Below are positions 32,742 to 45,700 of a DNA stretch of 64,000 bases, piece by piece. The DNA is from Cyclina sinensis. Taxonomy: Eukaryota; Mollusca; Bivalvia; Venerida; Veneridae. Where the stretch lies: positions 8,317,030 through 8,381,029 of the forward strand of contig JAAONU010000004.1 of NCBI GenBank assembly GCA_012932295.1, written 5' to 3'. Below the pieces are notes generated by a model that searched no databases, was not told the DNA's origin, and saw only the letters and a list, made by a program, of their open reading frames with translations. A program made the position numbers and the translations under genes. How positions within the stretch are numbered: position 1 is the stretch's first letter; each line of letters starts with the position of its first letter.

Positions 32742-33713
32742 CTACCTACGCTTCATGTGTCTTAGAGGAGGCAGATCATTAGTTGGTAGAGGTGGTGCAG
32801 GGGCTGGTTCACTTGGTAACGGGGGCTGTACTTGGGGCACAGGAGCTGGCGGAACTGTCACAGGGGCCAAGTTTGGTGGAGTTGTGTGATAGTTATACTG
32901 GTAATATTGTGAACTGTATGAGCTAGCTGGTGTTCCATTGGACGACATGCTATAACTACTGGCTGCAGTGGAAGCTGGGTTGAATGCAGAGCTAGTAGAG
33001 GCAGTATATGTGGCAACTGATGTTGCTGCCAATGAAGAACCTGGTATATGTTTAGACTGACTCTGAACATTCACTGGCGAGTTACTTGCCCCTGAAATTG
33101 CAGCCCCTGATGTCCCTTGAATTTTCTGCCTCAAAAGTTCAGTTTGTTTTCTAATTGATTCTAATAACAACTTCTGTGGTTGGTCTATGTTTGTCGTGTT
33201 TATTAATGTTTTCTTTTGGTCCTGAGCAGCTGTTGTTACCTGAGCTGGTGCAGGAACTGGGGCAGGGGCTGTAGCCATCTGCTGTATGTTCGAGGTGGTG
33301 GAATATAAAGTAGTCCCTGCGCTCTGAATGTTCTGAGAGTAGCTGTACTGTGGCTGTGAACTTTGCTGTGAAGCAAACAATACAGACAGATTACCGCTTG
33401 ACAAAGCTGAGGCTACACTGCTCATAACCTGTTGTGAATCATGTACATAAGAAGTCGCACTTGTTAACGAAGGGTACAAGGATGATGTAACATTTGTCTG
33501 CACTGGCTGGAATGTTTCTGTAGTCTGCTGAGGTGTGTATGAATACAAGTTATTGTTTGATACAGTGTTATCTGAACTGTAAGAACTCTGCTGGGATGTA
33601 CGCAGAAAAGCTGGAACACTGCTAGATGAAGTACTTGAACCAAACCCTGGTATGCTTTGCTCAGCAGGTTTCTGCTCCAACACTGATCCTACAGTCTGGG
33701 TTAGCGTTGACAA
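32742..33713 (-). CDS. Zinc-finger gene, last exon: Ser/Gln/Pro-rich tail
   Basis: Acceptor CATTTCAG, stop TAG, 323 codons. It is low-complexity Ser, Thr, Gln, Tyr and Pro with a short helical stretch (DQPQKLLLESIRKQTELLRQ). It ends in PPLPTNDLPPLRHMKRR. Proline runs such as PSEPAPAPPLP could bind SH3, WW or GYF domains. Composition is of a prion-like or phase-separating tail. Confidence 0.88.
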   Translation of the reverse strand: MSTLTQTVGSVLEQKPAEQSIPGFGSSTSSSSVPAFLRTSQQSSYSSDNTVSNNNLYSYTPQQTTETFQPVQTNVTSSLYPSLTSATSYVHDSQQVMSSVASALSSGNLSVLFASQQSSQPQYSYSQNIQSAGTTLYSTTSNIQQMATAPAPVPAPAQVTTAAQDQKKTLINTTNIDQPQKLLLESIRKQTELLRQKIQGTSGAAISGASNSPVNVQSQSKHIPGSSLAATSVATYTASTSSAFNPASTAASSYSMSSNGTPASSYSSQYYQYNYHTTPPNLAPVTVPPAPVPQVQPPLPSEPAPAPPLPTNDLPPLRHMKRR

Positions 33714-36700
33714 CTGAAATGGATACGAAAAAGAGAATGTCAGACTGATATTTTAGGCATACATACTATTAAAATGGACTGCTGACATTTTTTTATTTTT
33801 TTTTTTAGATATCACAACAAATATTGCAAAAGGCATAAATATGCAGTTTATCAGCTAAAAAGGTTGTACCTAAGGTAAACTGTTAAACAGAACACTGGCC
33901 TGGGCTGATGCATTTTGTTTTTGCTCTGTGCAGGCATGGAAGGCAAAAAAGTCAGATGCATTATTCAAATTAAGTCAAAAACAACCCCATTTATAAGGGA
34001 CATACCCTATAATTAATCAACAAAATGTAATGCAAATCTATGCTATTGGCTGATAGTTTAAAAAAGAACTTATGTTTAAAAGTTTCTCTTTTTTTGCATT
34101 AAAGGGGCTGGCCTCCAGATGACAAAAAAAGAAAGTTTTCTTGTATTTTAAATTTCTTGTAATATTCATGACAAATGCTTAAAAACTAACTAACTGACAA
34201 AAAACAAGTGAGATAATCACATTATAAATTGATTTTTTTCCTATCATAGTGCTATACCGTAACGCGACGGTATAACTATAATGTATAACATTTAAAGTAA
34301 ATAACTATAATTACACATGCAGCGATTGTGGTGACAGTAAAAGCGTTGGTAAAATTTTGTTAACATGAGGGTCCAGAGTTCAATTCAGGCTGAAGCGAAT
34401 GTATATTTTTTGGTTCTATTTTGACTTTTATAATCAGTTTTGAAGTAAAATATCATGTTGTTATAATCTCACAGCATCTAGATATTTAAATTATGTAAAA
34501 AATATTTTTATATCTAATCTGGAGTACAGCCCCTTTAAGATGCTCAGAAAGGGTTCATTTGGAATAAATGGCTATCCATGTAAAAATTGTACAACATTCA
34601 GTTTATCTGCTGCACTGACACCTTGACATTGGTTAAGAATTCATTCAATTTCATTAACAATTACATGATTGTGAAGAAACAGTGCACCCTAAACTTTAAC
34701 TTTAATTAAACATGATAGGTTAGAGTAGCTGCTAACAGATGTAAGAGATGTACCCTTTAACAGCATTTCAATATAATTTAGGTTGGCACTATGGAATGAA
34801 TATGAAAGGCTAAAATTTCCATTTAGTAAAAATACATGAAATTTCAAAACAATTCTCTAAGACAACATGAAAATATCTGCCATTTTCCAAAAATCCATTT
34901 TAGTGGTCAATGTTTATTATTAGACATGTTCAAATAGATATGTGAACCTTGTCACTTCAATCCATCTAATTAACAGCAATTGTCCTTACTGAGCATTTCT
35001 TTTCAACTGGCATTTATATACAAGTCACAGGATACTACATATATATACATCTGCAAGCGTCAAGTTTAACAGGCTGTAAGTTCTTGGTTACAGTTCAATG
35101 TTTTGCTACACTTACTACCTACCTCTTTGGGAGCATTTTGCAGTCTGTACTTCAGCAGAGCCTGTGTGAGAGCATTAGAGATCTGTAATGCCATGGCAGC
35201 ATCGTCTTCTGTCGCTATCATAGAAGTTGACTGAAAAACGTCAAACAAAATTATAACATTATCATATCCTACTAATGGAAATTTTGGTTGTACAAACTAA
35301 CACTCTTCTCAGGCTAAAAGATCTCCAAATAGTAATGTTTTCTGCGTCTTAAAGAAATTTCTGTATCAAATGAATAGTCCAAAGGCCAAAAGAGTTATTC
35401 ACTTTAATGCTGATTTAAATAAATCAAGCTTTTTTCTCAAAATTAAACAAGCCGTTAAGAACACGTACCAGACTGGCCATGATTTCTCCAATATTTACAT
35501 TAGGATTTTTGGCAGCTTCCTGTAAAGAAACAGTACACAGTTCAAATGTGCTCTAGCCAAGCACACCATCATATTCATGAAAGAGATTTATCCAGTAAAA
35601 GAGTTAACCCATTTCTGCCCAATGGAACATGCCATACTTCTTATTTGGATGATTCCATTTTCATATAAAAGGGTTTCTGGTATGAATTTTCAATTTCATT
35701 CTATTTAGGGAAGAAAGTCTTTTATGCAACTGCTGTGTCTGATCTGGGTCTGCATTGTTTGCCTATGTCTACTTTTGTAGACACTATGCATTAATGGGTT
35801 GCATACTTTTCAAAGCATTTGATCATCCTGAATATTTTTAATTTTTTAGAACAATGCTTTAAAGTTTAACTTTCAAAAGCTACTGTAGTAATAATACAAA
35901 CATTTTGGACAGATATAAACACCCTAAGAAACAAATGAACTATTCAAGGACTGACCTCTTGCAAATCTTTGACGGCCTGATCCTGTTTTGCTGCCATTGT
36001 TGGATCGGTACTTCTATGTGATGCTAACCTGAAAAAACATTTACATAATCTTCACTCACTGTTGGTCAATGATGGGAGCAAAATGCATGATTTTTCGCTA
36101 ATCTAAACAGTTGTGTAGGGCAAGCTAAGCTATGGCTGTCATCAACGGTTGTCATCAACAGCTGTCAGAAAAAATCTAAAGCCAGTTTAAGTCAACAGAA
36201 TAATGCAACTTGTACTTCAAGAGCTATTAATTACAATTCATATTTTAGAAACAAAGATAAAACTATCAATTATAACAATTCCAAGGTTTCAACTATTTAT
36301 ACCCCATGTACCAAAAGTATCAATAAGCAACTCACTTGCTCTGTATTGCTTGTATGTCTGTCTGGTTACTTGTATTACTTTCTGTTGTCTTGGCAAGTGC
36401 CTCCCTACGAGCCAACAGGTCATCCAGTCTTTTCCTCTCATCGGTACTCAGACTGGGGCTGCTACTGGCTGCCTGGGGAGCCCTAAATATTATATAAGCA
36501 TCAATAAATGCCAATTAAAAGTAGGACTTGTCAGTTCGTGTATTCAAAGTAGAGCCTATCTGATATGTACGCATGTGGACGATCACATGCAAAAATACTG
36601 TCGTCTGCTAATTTTTTTCATGACTGAAAAATATTGGAAATTGAAAATGAGCGAGGTTAGAATATATAAATATATATATGTATGATCTAAGTGAAACTGG

Positions 36701-39700
36701 TATATATATATATACAACTAGACAATTCTACTGTTAACATGGCCTAATTTGTTACTAAGTGCAGAAAAATATCAGTTATGTGTATTGATTTATACTTACA
36801 CATGCGAGCAGACTTTAGACAAAAACTGATTAACTTAATGCAAGTTATGGAAGTCTTTAAATCAAAAGAAAATATTCTTGGATTGCAAAACAATAGGTAT
36901 CAACTTCTGGCTTTAAATGAAAAATTAACAACTATTTATCAACTGAAATACAATAGTAGCAGAGTTGTGCCAGTCACAAGCCCTTTTATGTAAGCTAACA
37001 ATGCTAGGCACCAGTGATTGACAATACAGAGTGAAACTCACTTGTCCATGAATCTTTTTAGCCTCAGATAATCTACATCCGTCTCTTGGAGACGTTTTCT
37101 TCTCTCCATAATGTCTTCCAAGCGCGCCCTCTCTAGCTCATCCAAGTACCTTCTACGCGCTATGATATCATCAATACGCCGCTGTTCCAGGTATGGATCC
37201 TCCAGTTGATGTCTCTCACCCATCAAACCATCCAGACGTCTTCTCTCATCAAACATTCTCCTACAATTGACCAAGCCAGGCATATCCAATATTCTTTATA
37301 CTTGAACAATTAAGCAAATGACTGAATTTAATGCCATATATCATAGTCATATCAGGCAGGCAGTTACCAATTAGTCCTTGGGAGGGAACAGTACCAGTCT
37401 TCCATACTTTGTAAGGAACTGCCACCTTTCTCACAAGCAAATGCAGAAAGGCCTCATTAGTTATCGAGGAATCAGTTGTTTGTATACAACAGATGTATTA
37501 CATAGTTAAATGTCCTGATTTCCTGCAACATTATTTGCCTTCAGAAACTTAAAACATTTATTCCTTGATGGCTCGAACTCGCATCAATCGACTTCCTTGA
37601 TAGCTCAAAGTTGACGCTCGGTCCTGATTTTTTGTCCTTATAATTATTTCTATATTGAAATAATAAACTCGAGGGCAGAGGGTCAAACTCCTAACTGGGG
37701 TGTGAACTGTCTCACAGTTTGATCTGTTAATCGATTTTCAGCTTAATTGCAATGCTTTAGATGTTTTTAATGTCAAATCTGTTTAAATCAGCAATATACA
37801 TTAATTTTAAACCGTTTTTTTTTTAAATGACATAACAATGGTGGATCTCGTCTTTTGAAGAAATAAATAAGTCAAAAGCAATTTACGACTCCACAGAATA
37901 GTGTCACAAGTCACTGAAACTTACACAAAAAGACCATTTATAAAATGTTTATCAGTCATTATCTTGATGATAAAACCATAACAATATTTTGGGTATATTT
38001 GCCTGTGGTGTAGCTGGAGTGAATCTTCATTTTACCATTTAGCAATTAAGAAATCACTCTTATATAAGTGTATATTTTATAAAGAAACTTAGAATCATGA
38101 AATGACCATGAAATTTGGGAAAGTTTAAAAATAACAACAGATAAGATAAAGAAACTAATTCAGAAGATATACATTTTATAATAATGAGCCAGTATTATAC
38201 AATGACATTTGATTCTATGGCTCAAAGTATTCGAGGCTCCAAGTATTTCTTGCGGTCCCAATGACTTCAGGCCATTGAGGAATGACTGTACTTGAAATTA
38301 AAACATATCAGGAAAATCATCTAACCTTTCATACATGGGGTCATCACTTCTGTAAGGATCAAAGCGATCCCTGTATGAAGCCCTAAAGTCCTCTGCATTT
38401 CTCCATCTGCCATATGGGTCTCTAAGGTCATTTGAAGGCTTTCTTGAGTCATCATATGGGGGTCTTCTAGGGTCATTATATGGGGGCCTTCTAGGGTCAT
38501 CATATGGGGGCCTTCTGGGGTCATCATATGGGGGCCTTCTAGGGTCATTATATTGGGGCCTTCTGGGGTCCTCATATGGAGGCCGTCTAGGGTCAACGTA
38601 TGGGGGCTTTCTAGAATCACTGTATGGGGGTCGGGTATAATCAGCAAATGGTGGTCTTCTGGGTCTCTCTGGGCCAGGTGAGTCATAATGGTCCCTCCTG
38701 TCTCGCAATGGGCCATCATTGTCTGATCTTGACCTGTGAAAAATGATAGAATATCAGCACTTTGTGAGCCTTTATTAACTCAGACACATGCTAAGGTTTA
38801 ACAACATTGTCACTTAGGTATAAAAAAAAATCCTAACTGAAGCATGATTACAACAACATATCTTGTCTATCCAACTGTGAATATTATCTACAACAAAATT
38901 CACCAGAATCCTTTAGCGATTTTTTTCAGTTTTACACAATCTTCATTGTAAATGAACCGATGCATGCATTGCTTTAAGACTGCTACTGGAACAGACAGAA
39001 CAATCGAGAAAGAAAGTCATAAACCTAACCTCCAATCAGTCGCATGCCCTGGCATCATCCTTGGCTTCTTAACTGGTGGGTCAAAGGTACCTGGCTCTAC
39101 AATACAAGGAACAAGTTAGACTTCTACTTTAAATACTGCATATCTTCTCATTTCCAAACTGTTTTTGTAACCTAATTAAGACATCGGAGTAAGTGGACAA
39201 ACTCTTGATTTTGAAAAGGACTGGAATTTACAAGCAAGTACTCAGACAGTGGATATGTGCCCAAACAAATGTTTATATGTTATTTCTTACATGTATCTGT
39301 TTGATTTAACAGGCATTTAGCCATGCAATACACTAGAAAGGTGAGAGGCTTTGTTACCATCATCCAGTGATCCACCTCTTCCCTCCTCAAGTTCCCTAAC
39401 TTTCTCCACCAGTTCCTTAGAATGCCTTTTCATTGACTCCTACATCAGAAATACAAGTAATGTAATATCAGAAGTATTCAATTTTGATCATGGTATTAGC
39501 TTTTTGAGTTCTTGGTATAAATGATCTCATCAAAATTTATGCTCACTGAATTTGGTAAATTTCCAGTTTGCAATAGCTCGAGTTATAAAGAGTAACCCTT
39601 CTGAACTATCTCTATTTTCAGGGGAAAAAAAACCCTGTAATTATGCATTTTTCTGAATGGCTGTGATTTCTGTAGTAAACCCTAGGAAAACTCATACATA

Positions 39701-42700
39701 AGAGGATGTAAATTTGATAAGATGAAAATAAATAATTTCTAACAGTAATCAAACAGCCAGTTATTTCATAAAGATGATACAAAATCAAAGAAATAATTAT
39801 AGAATGATGATAATGTTATAAATAACCTTCAGTTCATCCTCATCCTCAAAGTCTTCCAGTTCAACCTTGACCTTAATGTCACCTCTGCCAATCTCTTTCT
39901 CAATGTCCTTAGCAAACTCTTCTAAGTTTGCATTCATCTCAGATTTCTTCTTCTTTGAGTTAAACTTTGTCAAATGATCATACATCACTGGCTTCTTAAC
40001 TTGCTGATAAATAGAAAACATGTCTCATTTGCACATACACGAAAGACAAAGTTTGATAAAGACAACACTCATTTCAGGAAAGCCTACCTTATGGGTAATA
40101 CTATGAACCAGGACAGAATCTGTTTCAAGGAATGCTCACCCAAAGAAAATTAATGTTCCATAAAACTGTGTGGATAATGATCACTTAGCATAACTGTTTT
40201 TAATCATCATCTTTTTCAGAAAAGACCTGAATAAACTGAGAAAAAGGTCACCAAAGGAACAATTCACTGAGGCTATCTTTGGCACTGTTTGTGAAATCTC
40301 AAAAGATTTTCAAAATTTCCAATAAAACCATACAAAAGAAAAACCTATTTCAAATGTAACAGGGAAAAAATCATCTGTCCTGAGCTATTTTTAACAACTG
40401 AAATCAGATACAGTATTATACTGCCATAAAAGCTAGCTAAGAGAAGTGCCATTATACCAAACCTCTACTACATTCACCCCTTCCTTCCCATAACTAGAAC
40501 TGTGTCCAAAGGACACGGATGCCCCCACTGTGCAGATGTGCTTGTAAACAAGAGCAGCTTCACTTAATGTCTACAAAATTCTGTTCTTATCATAGCATTT
40601 CAGTTGAAATTTCCTCAATTCATGTATTAATGATAAAAAAGTCACCTAACTCTTGAGGCATCATATTTGGTCTCTTTACAGATGGAATACAATATTAGTG
40701 TCTGAATAAAACTGAATTTTGAAACACATGTATGGTCTCCTTTACTTCCATCTACACATTAAGGTTGTTCATCCCTGGAAATTTCTACATAGTATATAGT
40801 GAAAAAATCAACAAAGGGCCATAATTCTGTTAAATTTGGTCGCAGCAAAAATTCCTTCCTTTACTACCATCTACACATTAAGGTTGTTCATCCCTGGAAG
40901 TTTAAGCAAAATCTGCCATCCGGTTTAAGAGGAGTTGCGTTCACAAAATTTCTACTTAGTATATAGTGAAAAAATCAACCAAGGGCCATAATTCTGTTAA
41001 ATTTGGTCACAGCGAAAATTCCTTCCTTTACTATCATCTACACATTAAGGTTGTTCATCCCTGGAAGTTTAAGCAAAATCTGCCATCCGGTTTAAGAGGA
41101 GTTGCGTTCACAAGATTTCGGGACGTACGTCCGTATGGACGGACGAACAGACAAGTGCAACGCTATATGCTCCCCACTTTGTGGAGGCATAAAAATCTAC
41201 TTGTCCTAAAAGGAAATCCTTATTTGGTATCCCAGGTCACAAAACAGAAACTCTTCCTTACTGCCATAAAAACCAGCTCATAGTCAAGAGATAATAAGTG
41301 CCATACCATATTTCTACTACACAAGTCACCTCTTAACTAAAGAACATTTCGGTAAACATTACTTAATAATCACTTGTTAATGACATAATTGCTTGTAATC
41401 AAACAATTTCTTTCTAGGACAATTTGTCACAAATTTTTGAAGTTTCCATTACAGCTAACTGACATTACCATGTATTTCAATCTATGTTTAAGTCCTATAA
41501 CATGTGGAAGGATGGTTGAGCCATCACACTTAGCCTCGCACAGATTACACACATATCGAGGTGCTGCTTTCACATCTGTCTTCTGGAACTCTGTCACAAA
41601 CTCTAGACCTAAATAAAAATACAGAAATGCCATCACACTTAGCCTCGCACAGATTACATACATATCGAGGTGCTGCTTTCGCATCTGTCTTCTGGAACTC
41701 TGTCACAAACTCTAGACCTAAATAAAATTACAGAAATGAAAAACAACAAAAAGAAACACAATGAATGTAGAGCCAAGGTGAAACTGACCAACTGGAGACC
41801 TTTAACTGACCATGGACTGCTGCTTCAAAACTTGATAACTGTTAAGACAAGTTAACTAATTATCTTAAGCTTACGGTACTCGAAAAAAGTAAGTTTAAAT
41901 CTGATGAATAAAGTGTATTAAGTATTTTCTGCTAATGCCATAATGTAATGAGATTATTCCCCAATACAAAAAATACATGTTGTCCATCTACAGGACAGAT
42001 TAAACAAGAGCTGGGCAGAGCATTATATGCCTGAAGGATGTTTTTCCTAAGTATGTTGCATTTGGGAGGAAATATAAGGGAGGAAACCTTATGCTCTGTA
42101 AATGATTATCTTTAGATTTTGAATTTTTTGTTTTTGATTTATAATATTTTAACATTTTATAATTTTAATTTTAGAGTTTTATAGACCTATATCATAACTG
42201 AATTTTAGGTTTTATAATTTGTGTAAATGTCAGTCTTTCAGCAGTTATGATGTTCATGCTGATGTACATGGTTTTCACTCAATGTGTGCAACAATTATAT
42301 GAATTTTGAAGTCTCTATGACAAATGGTTGTCGAGTTACAGAGTCTAAATTATTCTAAACATTTAGGTCACTGTGACCTTGACCATTGACATACTGATAC
42401 CAAAATGTAAAGGGGTCATCCACTCAATGTATGCAATCATGATATAAAGTTTGAAGTCTCTATAACAAATGATTGTCAAGTTAATGGTGGAAATGGTTTT
42501 CAATGTTAAGGTCACTGTGACCTTGACCTTTGAGCTACTGACTCCAAAATCAATAGAGGTCATCCACTCAAGGTGGGCAATAATCAGATGAAGTTAAAAG
42601 ACTCTAGGCCAAAGAGTTACTCAAGGTATCCTCCAGAAAGCAAATTGCTAACGGACGGATGGATGCCCAGAACCATTATATAAATGACACACATCAGCGA

Positions 42701-45700
42701 GGGTGATAGAGGATATTGACAACCCGAAAAAACAATAACACCCTCGCTGATGTGTGTTATTTATTTTATTATACCGAACCATACATGTGATCATGTTATA
42801 TATACCTTAAGACTGTTTTCGTTTGGTAACGAGTCGAATCAAACTCAGCTTAACGCTTACAGTCAATATATTCAATAAGCGCCTCTGACTTCATCAGAAG
42901 CTTGAATTTTCTGCAGGGTGTGCAAAAAAAACAATAACATCTGGAGGGTTTTTGAAAAAACAATGTTACCCTCTGAACTGATGCAAAATGTAACATTAGT
43001 TTTAAAAGCCCGATTGCCTATGGGAATTTAGTATTGGCAGTTTACGTGAGGTATAATAAAACATAATATGCCCCTTTGGGCATACAAAAATATCAATAGC
43101 ACTGAATTATATACAGTACAGTGTTTTTTCATTTATATGATAATGAAAAATAATTTCTAGGGATAGCAACAAATACCAAAATCAATACTCGAGTACTCGG
43201 TCATTTTTCCGATCGAGTACTCGGTTACTCGGATGATTTCTAATGATCTTCAAAGTTTTATCACAATATATTAACACCGTCTGCATGCTACTTTCGTTTT
43301 CTATTTAAATTTATAGATGTGTAACTATAAATAGGACTGCAAGGGAGGTAACTTAGAATAACCATCAAACAAATTAAATCAACATTATATTTTATAACGT
43401 TTTATTTAATGCAATATCAAGTTTAAAACATGTATAACAGTTCATATATCTACGTTATTTCACAGCTACATAATGTACATTTAATAGTCTTGCTATCAGC
43501 ACAGCGTTTGAAATATTTCCAATCATCAGATTTTGCAGGCCGCACTTTGACTCTTGAAATTTTAATATCTTATTCTAAACAAAAACTTTATCAATATTTA
43601 AAAAGTTAATGATATTTATGGATTTATATGCGTAAAGAAGAAAAGGGAGTTACTCTCCTTTATTGAGTAAAGAAAAACAAACGCTTAATCGGGTCTAATT
43701 ACTACCTTTAATCTAACAATCATAATAGCAATCCGGCCATTTGCTGTTTTCAAAACATATACCTTAAAACAAGTTTCGGCTACAAACTCTTACACAATTA
43801 AAGGTAATTAAATATTATAAGAGGTCGAATGACGTAAGCGACACAGGTGTTCAATCCCATGCGCGTGTCAAACTGTTGATCGCCTCGTTAAATGAACGAT
43901 ATCATTTTCGCACCTCTGCAAGGATGTTTTGATTGCATTTAAGAGGTATTTATGAAGATACATGTACATCTCCAAATTTCTGAACTGATTGGATACATCA
44001 ACCTTTCTAAATCGCAAAAAATAGAAATTATATACTTTTGCCGAGTAATCAAATATCGATTTTGTTAACCGATATTCGGTACTCGGTTAACCGGTTACTC
44101 GTTGCCATCCCTAATAATTTCATATCAGTTTTAAATTTACTTACCCAGCATTGGAGCAGTTTGGGATTTTATCATTTCGGACAACTTGGATGGACGATCT
44201 TTTGTTTCTACCATGACACCACTAGGAACTTGCTTCTTCCTCTTGATCTTCGCTGAAAACATACACAATACATCCTCCGACTGAACATTTGCTAGTATCA
44301 AGAAGAAGTCACCTGCTGAAGTATAAAATCCTTTATTTCGGATGATGCTATTACTGTCAAGGGTTACCATAATTACTGAATTTATCTGCATGTTCTGTTT
44401 TCAAAAATTTCAAATTTTCTGAAATCAGTATCGAATGACACCAGTCAGCCCTAAATAATGCAAACTTTCAAAAGAAATGTCTGCTCAAACTCATTTTATC
44501 ATTGCTTTTTCACCATTCTAAATACTTCAATAGACTGAAAATTTGCTAACTCTAAACAAATGGCTTGTTTACTTATTTAGCATCAGTACACTATGGAATC
44601 AAAGCTCCACTTCACCAGCTAAAAAATAAGCATCACTATTAGAATACAAAATAAAACTGTTGACAGTACCTAATTATTACCTGAAATAACTTTATTACGT
44701 AAGTTTTAATGTCACCTTGTTGAACAAAATAATAAAGAAAACTGAAAAAATCATTCATATTTTGTAATTCATGACTGAAATATTGTTCATATTTTGTTGA
44801 GAAATGCATCATTATTTTCAATGTAAGTTCACACGAGATTTTGCACCATATATCATGTTAGAATATTTCAACACATCATAGATAGTTCCAAGGAAATGAT
44901 GTATTATACTGCTGACATCAACTTTTCTCTTTACTGTCTCAGACAGTTTAAAGTCTGTCAAAACATCATGTTAGAACGTTTTTATTTTTTCAAGTTGTCT
45001 TTTCATCTTTTCTGGTGGATTCCAGGAGCATTTTGTTGCATCCTTCTGATAATGTCTTTAACAAATGAAGCACTGCAGTACTGGACGGTTTTGTCTTGCG
45101 ACACTTCTGACATTTTCTCATTTTCCTCTGCATAATTCAACCATTTTCTGATTCTATGATGCTCCCTGAGAAAGCCTGGTACCAGCTCTTTCTGCATCAC
45201 CAACCGATTTTCATTCTCCACCGCAGTCAGCTTACTAGCTTAACATCATTGTAGTGACCACAGTAAGATTGGAATAGTTTCAAAATTGTTAAATGCATGC
45301 TAAAAAGTTTATCAAAATTCCTATAATAACAAAATGACTTTGCTGCAAATTGAATTAAAACATTGAACTATGTATGTCATTAACTCTTTAGAATTGTTAA
45401 GATACTCTTTAGAATTCACTTATTCTAATTCTTGATGTGTAAGAAATTGGAATAAATTTGCGGGCTCTCTTAGGCTTTACTTACCACCCTGCTTGGCTGC
45501 CTCTATATTCTGAAAAGATAAGAAAATTCCAATCAATAAAAAACCCATAAAGTTTCAAATCTAACCTGGATCATTATAAATAATCATATAGGGAACATGG
45601 TTCTTGAAAGAAATGTGTTTATAATTACTTGACCAACATGATACAGAGAGATACCGATAATTTATACAGTTCAGCTTAAAAATGAAATGCACAATAAGTT

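Noticed and set aside
34321..34400. tRNA-derived SINE head inside the TTAA-flanked MITE (sequence resembling a T arm, CCTGAGTTCCAATCAGG in copy 2).
   Set aside because: The stem and TTC loop cannot be aligned to canonical tRNA positions and no A box or acceptor stem is visible. The inverted TTAA ends explain the element better.
38321..38719. Second minus-strand frame through the octapeptide array (Met/Thr/His-rich).
   Set aside because: A shadow frame of the 24-bp repeat; the RPPYxDPR frame is the one that joins both neighbouring exons in phase.
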